Origin: Mesorhizobium sp. M9A.F.Ca.ET.002.03.1.2
Lineage (GTDB): Bacteria; Pseudomonadota; Alphaproteobacteria; Rhizobiales; Rhizobiaceae
Reading direction: 5' to 3'
Assembly (NCBI RefSeq): GCF_003952365.1
Contig: NZ_CP034443.1
Coordinates: forward strand, 4,829,001 to 4,893,000
DNA: 64,000 nucleotides
Under the pieces are notes generated by a model. That model ran no database searches, had not been told where the DNA came from, and saw only the letters and a program-made list of their open reading frames with translations. The translations under genes were made by a program, and so were the position numbers. Of the stretch, positions 42,730-51,135 are shown piece after piece. The number at the start of each line of letters is the position of its first letter. The first letter of the stretch is position 1.

Positions 42730-42798
42730 CTCCGCCCAGGCTGTCGTCAAAACGTCACCGATCAGGAATAACGGCGGCCGACACTCGGAGACGAAAGC

Positions 42799-43410
42799 AT
42801 GTCCATCATCACCACGGTCGAACAGCTCGAAGCGCTCTATGGCCTGCCCGGCGAGACCTCGCTGGTCAAGGAACTCGACCATGTGATTCCCGAATACGCC
42901 GCCTTCATCGAGGCCTCGCCCTTTGCCGCGCTCGCGACGAGCGGGCCGGAAGGGTTGGATTGCTCGCCGCGCGGCGATCTCGCCGGCTTCGTCCGCATCC
43001 ATGATCCGAAAACGCTGATGATGCCGGACCGGCGCGGCAACAACCGTGCCGATTCGCTCCACAACATCCTTCGCGATCCGCGCGTCGGCCTTTTGTTTCT
43101 GGTGCCCGGCTCCGGCACGACGCTGCGCGTCAACGGCCGCGCCCATATCACCACGGACGCCGCGCTCTGCGCCTCGTTCAGCGTCGACAGCAAGCCGGCG
43201 CGCTCGGTCACAATCATCGACGTCGATTCGGTCTATTTCCAGTGTGCTCGCGCAGTCCACCGGTCGGAACTCTGGAACCCGGCAAGGCATGTCGACCTGA
43301 GGTCGCTGCCGACGCCTGGAAAAATCCTGGAAATCACCAGCCGGAACGGCATCGACGGCGAGGCCTATGACAAGGAATGGCCGGAGCGTGCGAAAAAGTC
43401 GATGTGGTGA
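42799..43410 (+). CDS. PPOX-class FMN-dependent flavoprotein, MSMEG_1061-like
   Basis: A 203-residue pyridoxamine-phosphate-oxidase-fold protein. FAALATSGPEGLDCSPRGDLAGFVRIHDPKTLMMPDRRGNNRADSLHNILRDPRVGLLFLVPG is the FMN-binding core and FQCARAVHRSELWNP the end of the barrel, as in the MSMEG_1061 subfamily. The reaction is not established. It is 69 bp downstream of DUF971 and converges on the MarR gene. Confidence 0.92.
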   Translation: MSIITTVEQLEALYGLPGETSLVKELDHVIPEYAAFIEASPFAALATSGPEGLDCSPRGDLAGFVRIHDPKTLMMPDRRGNNRADSLHNILRDPRVGLLFLVPGSGTTLRVNGRAHITTDAALCASFSVDSKPARSVTIIDVDSVYFQCARAVHRSELWNPARHVDLRSLPTPGKILEITSRNGIDGEAYDKEWPERAKKSMW

Positions 43411-43432
43411 GCGGATCGCTCTGCGAGCCCGG

Positions 43433-43885
43433 TTACGCTTCCTTGAGCACGTCGGCAATCTTGCGCATCTGCTCGCCGATCATGTCGCATTGCTCCGGCG
43501 TCGACTGGCTCATCGCCTTCTCGATCAGCGCCATATGGACCTTCAGCGCCTGCATCAGCAGTTCCGTGCCGGCTTCGGTCAAGGTCAGCCGCAGTACCCG
43601 CTTGTCCTTCTGATCGCCTTCGCGGCGCAGCAGGCCGCGTGTCTCGAGTTGCGGCAAAAGCATGGTGATGTTGGAGCGGCCGACCAGCAGCCGGCGGGCG
43701 AGATCGTGCTGCGACATGCCGGGATGGCGGTAAAGGTTCATCAGCACGTCGAGCTGCGCCGGCTTCAGGTCCAGCGGCGCGAGCTTCACCGCCAGCGTGC
43801 GTTCCAGCACGTGGCAGGCGCGCGCCACCGCGACCCAGTTGCGAAAACGCGGGTTGTCCCAGGGCAGCTCTTGTTTAATGTTCAT
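43433..43885 (-). CDS. MarR family transcriptional regulator
   Basis: A 150-residue winged-helix protein (LDLKPAQLDVLMNLYRHPGMSQHDLARRLLVGRSNITMLLPQLETRGLLRREGDQKDKRVLRLTLTEAGTELL is the MarR domain with the DxR wing). It is divergent from the alpha/beta hydrolase gene by 47 bp. Two 14-bp palindromes spaced 20 bp apart lie in that gap, the first over its own start codon, which suggests autorepression and control of the hydrolase. Confidence 0.94.
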   Translation of the reverse strand: MNIKQELPWDNPRFRNWVAVARACHVLERTLAVKLAPLDLKPAQLDVLMNLYRHPGMSQHDLARRLLVGRSNITMLLPQLETRGLLRREGDQKDKRVLRLTLTEAGTELLMQALKVHMALIEKAMSQSTPEQCDMIGEQMRKIADVLKEA

Positions 43886-43913
43886 GTTTGAACTATTATG
43901 TTCATGCTTGAAC
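43880..43913. promoter_or_regulatory. Tandem MarR-type operators
   Basis: Two palindromes, GTTCATGTTTGAAC (43880-43893) and GTTCATGCTTGAAC (43900-43913). Each has inverted arms GTTCA/TGAAC, and their centres are 20 bp apart, two helical turns. They sit between the divergent MarR and hydrolase start codons. Confidence 0.72.
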
Positions 43914-43932
43914 GAATGGATGGATCGCCACT

Positions 43933-44844
43933 ATGGCATCATTTGGGTTGAAGGTCATCCGGGGCGTGTTTGCTGCCGCCGAGCACGTAGCCCCCCGCCT
44001 TACCGGGCGCGCGGCCTTCGAACTGTTCTGCCGCACGCCGAACGCCAAGGTTCTCAGCGACGGCGAGCGACGCGCCGTCGACCGCGCCGCCGGCTTCATG
44101 GCCGAGGCCCGCCATCATCGGCTGAAGACCAAAAACGGCTGCGTCATGGTGCATGAATTCAGGCCAGAGCCGGGCAGGGTGGCCGCCGGCACGGTGCTCG
44201 TCATCCATGGTTGGCGTTCGCGCACCGAATATATGCGCACGCTGATCGAAGGTTATCGTGACGCCGGTTACAAGGTTGTTTCGCTCGACCTGCCGGGCCA
44301 CGGCCAATCGCAGGGCCGCCGGCTCACGCTGGTCAGCGCTGTCGAAGCCGCACGGCTCGCCGGCGAATGGTTCGGCCCGTTCGTGGCGACCGTCGGCCAT
44401 TCCTTCGGCGGTGCCGTTGCTGCCAATGCCGTCGTCGGTTCGGTCAAGAACATTCCGCCGCTGGCGGCCGGGCGGCTGGTGCTGATCGCGGCGCCGAGTT
44501 CCCTGCCGGCGATCTTCAACGATTTCAGCCGCATGCTCGGTGTCGGCCCGCGCTCGCAGGCCGCCATGGCCGACCGGGTCGAACGCATCGCCGGCCGGCC
44601 GCTGCACGAATTCACCGGAGACCGCCAGCTTGCCAGCACGCCGGTGCCAACGCTGGTCATCCATGCGCCGGACGACCGCGAAGTGTCCGCCGACCATGCA
44701 AGGCTCTATGCCGGCGCCGGCGACCATGTGCGGCTTTACTGGGCCGACGGGCTCGGCCATCGCCGCATTCTCGCCGACAAGGGCGTGGTTGAGCGTGCGG
44801 TCGGCTTCGTTGCCGAACGTCTGGAACCGTCGCTGCTGCATTGA
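43933..44844 (+). CDS. Alpha/beta hydrolase
   Basis: A 303-residue hydrolase with the nucleophile elbow TVGHSFGGAVAAN (GxSxG), the oxyanion strand VLVIHGWRS and the late catalytic residues in APDDREVSADHARLYAG (Asp) and WADGLGHRRILADKGV (His). An unusual N-terminal extension of ~80 residues precedes the fold. The substrate is unknown; control by the adjacent MarR protein is likely. Confidence 0.92.
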   Translation: MASFGLKVIRGVFAAAEHVAPRLTGRAAFELFCRTPNAKVLSDGERRAVDRAAGFMAEARHHRLKTKNGCVMVHEFRPEPGRVAAGTVLVIHGWRSRTEYMRTLIEGYRDAGYKVVSLDLPGHGQSQGRRLTLVSAVEAARLAGEWFGPFVATVGHSFGGAVAANAVVGSVKNIPPLAAGRLVLIAAPSSLPAIFNDFSRMLGVGPRSQAAMADRVERIAGRPLHEFTGDRQLASTPVPTLVIHAPDDREVSADHARLYAGAGDHVRLYWADGLGHRRILADKGVVERAVGFVAERLEPSLLH

Positions 44845-44876
44845 TTTGACCGAGAATCCGGCATGCGGCCAGTGTT

Positions 44877-45491
44877 TCACGCCGCGTCCGTGTCGGCCAT
44901 CGCTTTCCACGCCGCCATGGCCCCGGTCACCGTTGCCAGAAGCGCCGCGCGCGATGCGCCGTCGCGCGCCTGGATCGACATGCCGTGCTGCACGGTCGCG
45001 TAGAAAGTTGCAGCCGTGCGGCAGTCGAAGCCCCGGGCCAACTCGCCTTCAGCCACGCCACGTTCAAGCCGTCTCAGCAGGGCCTCGCGGTTCTCGGCGC
45101 GGCGTCGGCGCAGGTCATCGCAGATGGGACCGCGGCTTGAGTCTTGGTGCAGTGCGCCGAGCGCGATCAGGCAGCCTTGCGGACGATCGGCCTGCGAATA
45201 GTCCTTGGCCGTCTGACGCAAGAAACGCTCGATCGCCTGGCGCGCAGTCGGCGCCTTCTCCAGCGCCGACCGGATGTCGGTGCCTTCGACCTGCGTGTAA
45301 AACTCAGTCGCCTCGAGGAAGAGCGCCTGCTTGCTGCCGAAGGCGGCATAGAGGCTGGGCGAGTTGATGCCCATCGCCGCAGTCAGGTCGCTCATGGATG
45401 CGCCCTCGTAACCCTTGGCCCAAAACACCTCCATTGCGCGCCGCAGGGCAGCGGTTCGATCGAAAGTGCGGGGGCGGCCTCGTTTCGGCAT
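44877..45491 (-). CDS. TetR/AcrR family transcriptional regulator
   Basis: A 204-residue protein with an N-terminal TetR helix-turn-helix (RGRPRTFDRTAALRRAMEVFWAKGYEGASMSDLTAAMGINSPSLYAAFGSKQALF) and a C-terminal ligand domain of the TetR_C type found next to SDR or oxidoreductase genes. The ATG at 45491 is used because the Lys/Arg-rich start matches the family. It is divergent from the SDR gene with 99 bp between starts; palindromic operators lie in the gap. Confidence 0.94.
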   Translation of the reverse strand: MPKRGRPRTFDRTAALRRAMEVFWAKGYEGASMSDLTAAMGINSPSLYAAFGSKQALFLEATEFYTQVEGTDIRSALEKAPTARQAIERFLRQTAKDYSQADRPQGCLIALGALHQDSSRGPICDDLRRRRAENREALLRRLERGVAEGELARGFDCRTAATFYATVQHGMSIQARDGASRAALLATVTGAMAAWKAMADTDAA

Positions 45492-45556
45492 GGCATCCTT
45501 TTCTGTGTTGATTGATACATAAATCAGTTGACGTACCCGGGCAAGGCTGACAGACA

Positions 45557-45580
45557 TTTATGTATCGATCGTTACATAAA
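45557..45580. promoter_or_regulatory. TetR-type operator between regulator and SDR gene
   Basis: TTTATGTA-N8-TACATAAA, a 24-bp palindrome with only one mismatched central pair (core CGATCG). A further copy of the half-site, GATACATAAAT, lies at 45514-45524 in inverted relation to ATTTATGTATC at 45556-45566. The site overlaps the region just ahead of the SDR ribosome-binding site AAGGAGA. Confidence 0.72.
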
Positions 45581-45590
45581 GGAGAACCAA

Positions 45591-46337
45591 ATGCCATCCA
45601 AAAGCTTGAACGGCAAGGTCGCGCTCGTCACTGGCGGCAGCCGCGGCATCGGCGCGGCGATTGCGCGAAGGCTTGCGGCCGACGGTGCCGGCGTCGCGCT
45701 CACTTACGTGAATGGCGAGCAGCAGGCCCGCTCGGTCGTTAGGGAAATCGAGGCAGCCGGCAGTCGCGCCGTTGCCATCAAGGCCGACAACCGCGACGCC
45801 GCCGCAATCCAGGAGGCAGTCAGCGAGGCGGTGAGGACTTTCGGGCGGCTCGATATTCTCGTCAACAGCGCCGGCATCTGGCGCGCCGCGCCGATCGACA
45901 CATTGCCGCTCGCCGACTTCGATGAAACCATGGAGGTTAATGTCAGAGCCCCGTTCGTGGCCTCGAAGGCGGCGGCAGTGCATATGGGCGAGGGCGGCAG
46001 GATCATCTCGATCGGCAGCAATCTGGCGGATCGTGTCACCGACACCAGCCTCTGCGCCTATTCGGCGAGTAAGGCGGCATTGGTCGGTTTGACCAAGGCA
46101 TTGGCGCGCGATCTCGGTTCGCGCGGCATCACCGCCAACGTCGTTCATCCGGGCTCGACCGATACCGATATGAACCCGGCAAGCGGCCCGCATGCCGAGC
46201 ACCAGCGACAGAAGATGGCGACGCCGCGTTTCGGCAAGGCTGAAGAGATCGCCGGCATGGTCGCTTGGCTGGCAGGTTCCGAAGGGCGCTTCGTGACAGG
46301 CGCCGCACTGACCATCGACGGCGGCGCCAACGCCTGA
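45591..46337 (+). CDS. SDR family NAD(P)-dependent oxidoreductase
   Basis: A 248-residue classical short-chain dehydrogenase: NAD-binding VALVTGGSRGIGAAIARRL, NNAG-equivalent LVNSAGIWRAAPID, and the catalytic Ser-Tyr-Lys in ISIGSNLADRV...LCAYSASKAALVGL. The C-terminal GAALTIDGGANA is typical. AAGGAGA stands 8 bases before the ATG. The gene is likely controlled by the divergent TetR protein; the substrate is unknown. A hairpin follows 20 bp downstream. Confidence 0.95.
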   Translation: MPSKSLNGKVALVTGGSRGIGAAIARRLAADGAGVALTYVNGEQQARSVVREIEAAGSRAVAIKADNRDAAAIQEAVSEAVRTFGRLDILVNSAGIWRAAPIDTLPLADFDETMEVNVRAPFVASKAAAVHMGEGGRIISIGSNLADRVTDTSLCAYSASKAALVGLTKALARDLGSRGITANVVHPGSTDTDMNPASGPHAEHQRQKMATPRFGKAEEIAGMVAWLAGSEGRFVTGAALTIDGGANA

Positions 46338-46358
46338 TCCTTGCGCTGTTCCCCGGAA

Positions 46359-46385
46359 ACCGGAGCGAACCCAATTCGCTCCGGT
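46359..46385 (+). terminator. Hairpin after the SDR gene
   Basis: An 11-bp perfect stem ACCGGAGCGAA/TTCGCTCCGGT with loop CCCAA, 22 bp after the stop codon. It has no long T-tract; termination is probable. Confidence 0.65.
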
Positions 46386-46549
46386 ATCACTGTGTTGTGA
46401 AACTGTTCTGCAACAGACCCTCCGAAATTTATGGAAGCTTAACGAAATCAGTATGAATCGGTATAGTCGCGCCTTACATCCGTCATGCGTTGGGCGAGAC
46501 CGTCAAGCGATGCGCAACGGGAACCGGTTGCAGCCGGAGCGGGTGATCC

Positions 46550-48460
46550 ATGAAATTCCTCGGAAACAAAGCAACCGTGATGCCGCTTGCGGTGGTCACG
46601 GCAATGCTGGCCTTCGGCGTGCCGCAGGCGAACGCGCAAGGGTTTTTCGAGAGGCTTTTCGGCGGCGGCATCAGGCACACACCGCAAGGTGATTTCCCCC
46701 CGCCGCCCTCAAGGCAGCCGAGATACAAGCCAAATGCAAACGCGCCGGCCGTTTCTCGCAGCGGCGGTGGTGGCGCCCAAATCAGCAGCCCGTCCTATTA
46801 CACCTACAAGAGCGACCCGCTCGTGCGCGTCGACTTCTCGACACTGGCGGCAACGCCGGAGCCGGCGGTGCCACAGGATGCCGCCTTCCAGCCATCTTCC
46901 GCCACGGGCGCTGCCTTCCGCGAAGCGATCGCCGGGCTCGGTGATTACGAACTCTATGCCGAAAAAGATATCGCCAAGGCGATCATTGGCTATTACTCGG
47001 CCAATCCGAATTTCATCTGGGTAACGGAAACCAGTGCCAACAGCCGTGCGCAGGATGCGGTGCGGGTGCTTGGCGAGGCGGCGAGCTATGGCCTCACACC
47101 TGGCGACTACACGGTAGAAGTGCCCGCCACCAGCGCATTGACGAGCAACACCGATGCGCGGATGAAGGAGCTCGTCCGCTTCGAGATGGCACTGTCGGCG
47201 CGCGTCCTGCGCTACGTTCATGACGCGCAAGGCGGCCGCGTCGATCCCAATCGCATCACCGGCTATTATGATTTCCCGGCCAAGCCGCTCGATATGGAAG
47301 GCGTGCTGAACACGCTGGCACGCACCCAGCAAGCGCGCACCTATCTCGAATCACGGCATCCGCAGAACGTGGAGTATCAGGCGCTGCGCGTCGAACTGGA
47401 ATCGCTTCAGGCCAGCGCCGAAGACGAGATCGTCGTCGACCCCAAGCTGTTGCTGAAGCCGGGGCAGACCAGCCCCGAACTGCCGAAGCTTCTGGCGAAG
47501 ATCGCGCGCAACCTCGACGACGAGATGGGCGGCGCCTATGGCGAGATATTGGCCAGGCTCGCCACCAGCGAGGTCTATGATCCGGAGCTGGTGCCGGTCA
47601 TCAGGGCGGTTCAGAAGAGGGCTGGCATGAAGGACGATGGCGTCATCGGCCCGCGCACTGTCGCCGCGCTGGTCGGAACGTCCAAGGTCGACAAGATCCA
47701 GAAAGTAAAGGTCGCATTGGAGCAGTTGCGCTGGCTGCCATCCGATCTCGGCAGTCCGCGTGTCTTCATCAACCAGCCGGCCTTCACGGCGAGCTACATC
47801 GAAAATGGCGAGGAGAAGCTGAAGACCCGCGCCGTCATCGGCAAAACCACGAACCAGACTTCATTCTTCTACGATCAGGTCGAGCAGGTCGACTTCCATC
47901 CCTATTGGGGCGTGCCGCAGTCGATCCTCGTCAATGAGATGCTGCCCCGGCTGCGCAGGGATCCCGGCTATCTCGACCGCGCCGGCTACGAAGTGGTCAA
48001 CGCGCGCGGCAAGCGCATTCCCTCTTCCTCGGTCAACTGGGGCGCCTATGGCGCGAAGGTACCTTATGGCGTGCGCCAGCTGCCGAGCGAGGCCAACGCG
48101 CTGGGCGAACTGAAGATACTCTTCCCCAACAAGCACGCAATCTACATGCATGACACGCCGCAGAAGTCGTTCTTCGAACGTGACATGCGGGCGCTCAGCC
48201 ATGGCTGCGTTCGCCTGCAGGATCCGCGCGGCATGGCGGCCGCCGTGCTCGGCACCTCGGTCGATTACATCGCGGAGAAGCTGAAGCACGGACATTCAAC
48301 CGAAAAGGTCGCGCGCACGATCCCGGTCTATGTCGCCTATTTCACCGCCTGGCCGGACATGTCCGGCAATGTCGAATACTTCCATGACGTCTACGACCGC
48401 GACACGCGCCTGCAGCAGGCGCTGGACAGCACGGAAGCGGTGCGCTCGCCGGCAAGCTGA
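46550..48460 (+). CDS. L,D-transpeptidase family protein (YcbB/LdtD-like)
   Basis: A 636-residue periplasmic enzyme that cross-links or remodels peptidoglycan by 3-3 linkages. It has a signal peptide (PLAVVTAMLAFGVPQANA), a Pro-rich stretch and a scaffold domain (~110-330). A peptidoglycan-binding segment lies near residues 345-385 (PVIRAVQKRAGMKDDGVIGPRTVAAL). The YkuD catalytic domain has IYMHDTPQKSFF...SHGCVRLQDPRGM, with the nucleophile Cys at about residue 551. It is monocistronic. Confidence 0.93.
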   Translation: MKFLGNKATVMPLAVVTAMLAFGVPQANAQGFFERLFGGGIRHTPQGDFPPPPSRQPRYKPNANAPAVSRSGGGGAQISSPSYYTYKSDPLVRVDFSTLAATPEPAVPQDAAFQPSSATGAAFREAIAGLGDYELYAEKDIAKAIIGYYSANPNFIWVTETSANSRAQDAVRVLGEAASYGLTPGDYTVEVPATSALTSNTDARMKELVRFEMALSARVLRYVHDAQGGRVDPNRITGYYDFPAKPLDMEGVLNTLARTQQARTYLESRHPQNVEYQALRVELESLQASAEDEIVVDPKLLLKPGQTSPELPKLLAKIARNLDDEMGGAYGEILARLATSEVYDPELVPVIRAVQKRAGMKDDGVIGPRTVAALVGTSKVDKIQKVKVALEQLRWLPSDLGSPRVFINQPAFTASYIENGEEKLKTRAVIGKTTNQTSFFYDQVEQVDFHPYWGVPQSILVNEMLPRLRRDPGYLDRAGYEVVNARGKRIPSSSVNWGAYGAKVPYGVRQLPSEANALGELKILFPNKHAIYMHDTPQKSFFERDMRALSHGCVRLQDPRGMAAAVLGTSVDYIAEKLKHGHSTEKVARTIPVYVAYFTAWPDMSGNVEYFHDVYDRDTRLQQALDSTEAVRSPAS

Positions 48461-48669
48461 GAACTGGGTCTCATCGATCGGTCCTAACGCTGGGAGAGCG
48501 GGCGACGGAAACCGGCCTCAGGTCCGGCGATCAGCCAATAAACCAGTTCGGCGACAAGGCCGGCGGCGGCGATGGTGACGACATCGCGCCGCCCTGGCTA
48601 CGGCGCTGCTAGTTTCCGAGGAATCGTCGCCAAGCTGCGCGCGTATTGCCTAGAGGAAAGTGCGGCGAT

Positions 48670-48927
48670 CTATTTCGGCTCGGCTGTCACCGGATCATAG
48701 GTGATCTCGACTTTCGCCTTGTCGGTCGTGTAATAGGTGACGGTGTAGGCGCCGCTGTCCCAGTCGACCTCGTCGATGTAGCGAAAGTCGCTGCGCTGCT
48801 CGACCTTGGCGATGATTTCCGACAGTTTCTTGGCATTCTGGGGTGGCAGCGGCCTGTCATCTGCGGCAGATGCCGGTCCACCGAAAAGAAGAACTACGAC
48901 AGCTGTCGCCAAAACAAGTCTGGACAT
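48670..48927 (-). CDS. PepSY-domain small periplasmic protein
   Basis: An 85-residue protein with a signal peptide (RLVLATAVVVLLFGGPASAA) and one PepSY-like unit (KKLSEIIAKVEQRSDFRYIDEVDWDSGAYTVTYYTTDKAKVEITYDPVTAE). Such proteins are thought to be peptidase inhibitors or to modulate envelope proteins. It is a single gene between the transpeptidase and the ABC operon. Confidence 0.85.
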   Translation of the reverse strand: MSRLVLATAVVVLLFGGPASAADDRPLPPQNAKKLSEIIAKVEQRSDFRYIDEVDWDSGAYTVTYYTTDKAKVEITYDPVTAEPK

Positions 48928-49023
48928 GGCTTTCCCTCACACTTCGACAAGTAGAAACTCGCGGCTATGCAGGTTTGTTCCGGGTTCTGGAATGCACACG
49001 GTTACGGCGCACCCATCTGCAGC

Positions 49024-50094
49024 TCACCCGTCCTCGGGGAAGAGATGGGCCAAGGCCGTGTCGAACATGAGTTCCAGAGCATCACCCGGTTCAAATATCT
49101 TGTCCTCATCGAAGGCCGCAATGAGCTCGCGATCGTCGCGAAGCGTCAGGTCCACGACCGTTTCGCTGCCCAACCGCTCGGCAAGTGCTACAGTGCCGTG
49201 CAGCATGCCTTTTCCAGACGGCGCCTCCCGCAGGTACTGCGGACGGACACCCAGGATGGCCTTGCCGCCTTTCCGGAAGGGGCGTCTTCTGGTCGCTACC
49301 CTGATCGGCTCCAGGGATTGGTTGCCAACCGTCGCTGCTTCGCCATCAAGGTCGAGGACGTCGACATTCAGGAAATTCATCGACGGAGCTCCTAGAAAGC
49401 CGGCTACGAACCTGTTGGCCGGCTCGTGATAGAGCTCCATCGGCGCTCCGATCTGCATGACTTCACCGTCCTTCAGGACCACGATCCTGTCAGCCAGCGT
49501 CATCGCCTCGACCTGGTCGTGGGTGACATAGATCATTGTTGTGCCCAGTTGCCTGCGCAGCCGGCCGATTTCCATACGCATGTCCATGCGCAGCGCTGCG
49601 TCGAGATTGGAGAGCGGCTCGTCGAACAGGAATACGGCCGGTTTCCGCGTGATTGCGCGCCCGATAGCGACTCGCTGGCGCTGGCCGCCCGAAAGCTGGC
49701 TTGGGCGGCGGTCGAGCAAATGCTCCATTTGCAGGATTCGTGCGGCCTCGGCGACCTTCTGCTCCTTTTCCTGCTTGGAAGCGCCTGCAATCGTAAGACC
49801 GAACGCCATATTCTCGCGCACGGTCATGTGCGGAAAGATGGCATAGCTCTGGAACACCATCGCCACACCGCGTTCCTTGGGTTGGAGCTCGTTGACCACC
49901 CGGCCTCCGATCTCGAGGATGCCTTCAGTTATGTCCTCGAGCCCGGCGATCATGCGAAGCAAGGTGGACTTCCCGCAGCCTGACGGCCCGATAAAGACGA
50001 CGAACTCGCCATCGTTGATGTGGATGTCGACTCCTTTGACGACGTCGACGCGACCATAGAATTTCTTGACGCCCTTGAACGAGACCTCAGCCAT
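49024..50094 (-). CDS. Carbohydrate ABC transporter ATP-binding protein (UgpC/MalK type)
   Basis: A 356-residue ATPase with Walker A GPSGCGKSTLLRMIAG, signature LSGGQRQRVAIGRAI, Walker B VFLFDEPLSNLDAALR and the switch His in YVTHDQVEA. A C-terminal TOBE/MalK regulatory domain begins about residue 235. It energises the importer encoded by the two permeases and the binding protein upstream. Its start overlaps the tail of a glycoside-hydrolase remnant. Confidence 0.96.
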   Translation of the reverse strand: MAEVSFKGVKKFYGRVDVVKGVDIHINDGEFVVFIGPSGCGKSTLLRMIAGLEDITEGILEIGGRVVNELQPKERGVAMVFQSYAIFPHMTVRENMAFGLTIAGASKQEKEQKVAEAARILQMEHLLDRRPSQLSGGQRQRVAIGRAITRKPAVFLFDEPLSNLDAALRMDMRMEIGRLRRQLGTTMIYVTHDQVEAMTLADRIVVLKDGEVMQIGAPMELYHEPANRFVAGFLGAPSMNFLNVDVLDLDGEAATVGNQSLEPIRVATRRRPFRKGGKAILGVRPQYLREAPSGKGMLHGTVALAERLGSETVVDLTLRDDRELIAAFDEDKIFEPGDALELMFDTALAHLFPEDG

Positions 50095-50242
50095 AAGCGA
50101 TGGCTCCGGTTCCCTGGCTCATGTGCCGCAATTCAGGATCGCCGATCGATTTACCGGCCTTGAGGAAATGGCCGTGCCGGCGCTTGCCGTCATGAACATG
50201 CCAGCTGTCCCAGATCCACTCGTCTTTGAGTACGGGAACCAT
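50087..50242 (-). pseudogene. 5' remnant of a glycoside hydrolase gene (GH32/68-like N-terminus)
   Basis: A 51-codon open frame located exactly between the second permease and the ATPase. The segment DEWIWDSWHVHDGKRRHGHFLKAG, followed by KSIGDPELRH, resembles the N-terminal beta-propeller blade of GH32/GH68/GH43-like enzymes (WxWDxW...DG...FLKA...SLGDPxxRH). A functional enzyme would need several hundred residues more. The frame stops by reading out of phase through the ATPase start. I infer an internal deletion that fused the gene's first codons to the ATPase leader. Confidence 0.62.
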
Positions 50243-50258
50243 TTTGCCTTCCTTGTAT

Positions 50259-51134
50259 TCAGCCCTTCACACCGGTCGAGGCGATCGATGCGATGAAGGC
50301 GCGCTGCAGGAAGAGATAGAAGATCAGCACCGGGACGGTGATAAGGGTGAGATAAGCCATGACCTCGCCCCAAGCGACGTTGAGTTGAAAGAAGTAGCCG
50401 AGGCCGACCATGACCGGTCGATAGTTTTCCTGTTGCACCACGATGAGGGGCCAGAGATATTGATTGTACATGACGAGGAACTTCAGGATGGCGGCGGTCG
50501 CCAGAACCGGCCCTGAGAGCGGCATGACGACGCGATAGTAAACCTGCCACCAGCTCGCGCCCTCCACCCGGCTCGCCTCGATCAGCTCGCCCGGCAGCCC
50601 TTTGAAATACTGGACGAACAGGAAGACCGTCAGCCCGTCGGCGATCCAGGGGATGATCTGCACCCGGTAGGTGTTGAGCCAGCCCCATTCCAGCCCGTCG
50701 AGCCCGATCCAGGGCAGTTTCGAGACCAGGAGCAGGAGCGGGATAGCGATGGTCTCGAAAGGAATGATCAGCGTGGCGATGACGATAGAGAGCATCACAT
50801 CGCGTCCCTTCCACCGCAGGAAAGTGAAGGAGAATGCGGCCAGCGAACAGATCAGCAGCGAGAGAAGGACGGTCACCCCGGTGACCAGAACCGAGTTGAA
50901 GACGAACAGGCCGACCGGCGCCCGCTGGAACGCCCCGAAATAATTGTCGAGGCTGATATCCCCCACGGGCAGGAAGGCACGCAGGCTGGAAGTGTCCGCG
51001 AGGAGCTGACTGTCGGGCTTGAAGCTCGAGTTGATCATGAACACGAGCGGAAAGATGAAGATCAGCGCGATCAGGCACAGCACCAGATAGCGGACGAAAA
51101 GCCTCAGGCCGTAATTGTCGGGATTAATGACCAT
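50259..51134 (-). CDS. Carbohydrate ABC transporter permease (MalG type)
   Basis: A 291-residue inner-membrane protein with six TM helices and the EAA loop GLPGELIEASRVEGASWWQVYYRVVMPLSGPVLATAAI. It forms the transmembrane channel together with the MalF-type permease whose stop lies 2 bp upstream. The first extracytoplasmic loop is normal in length. Confidence 0.95.
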   Translation of the reverse strand: MVINPDNYGLRLFVRYLVLCLIALIFIFPLVFMINSSFKPDSQLLADTSSLRAFLPVGDISLDNYFGAFQRAPVGLFVFNSVLVTGVTVLLSLLICSLAAFSFTFLRWKGRDVMLSIVIATLIIPFETIAIPLLLLVSKLPWIGLDGLEWGWLNTYRVQIIPWIADGLTVFLFVQYFKGLPGELIEASRVEGASWWQVYYRVVMPLSGPVLATAAILKFLVMYNQYLWPLIVVQQENYRPVMVGLGYFFQLNVAWGEVMAYLTLITVPVLIFYLFLQRAFIASIASTGVKG

Positions 51135-51135
51135 C

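Noticed and set aside
41848..43458. A 536-codon minus-strand open frame spanning moaA's start, DUF971 and the PPOX gene
   Set aside because: It crosses three well-supported genes and the Mo-box region and has no recognisable protein features.
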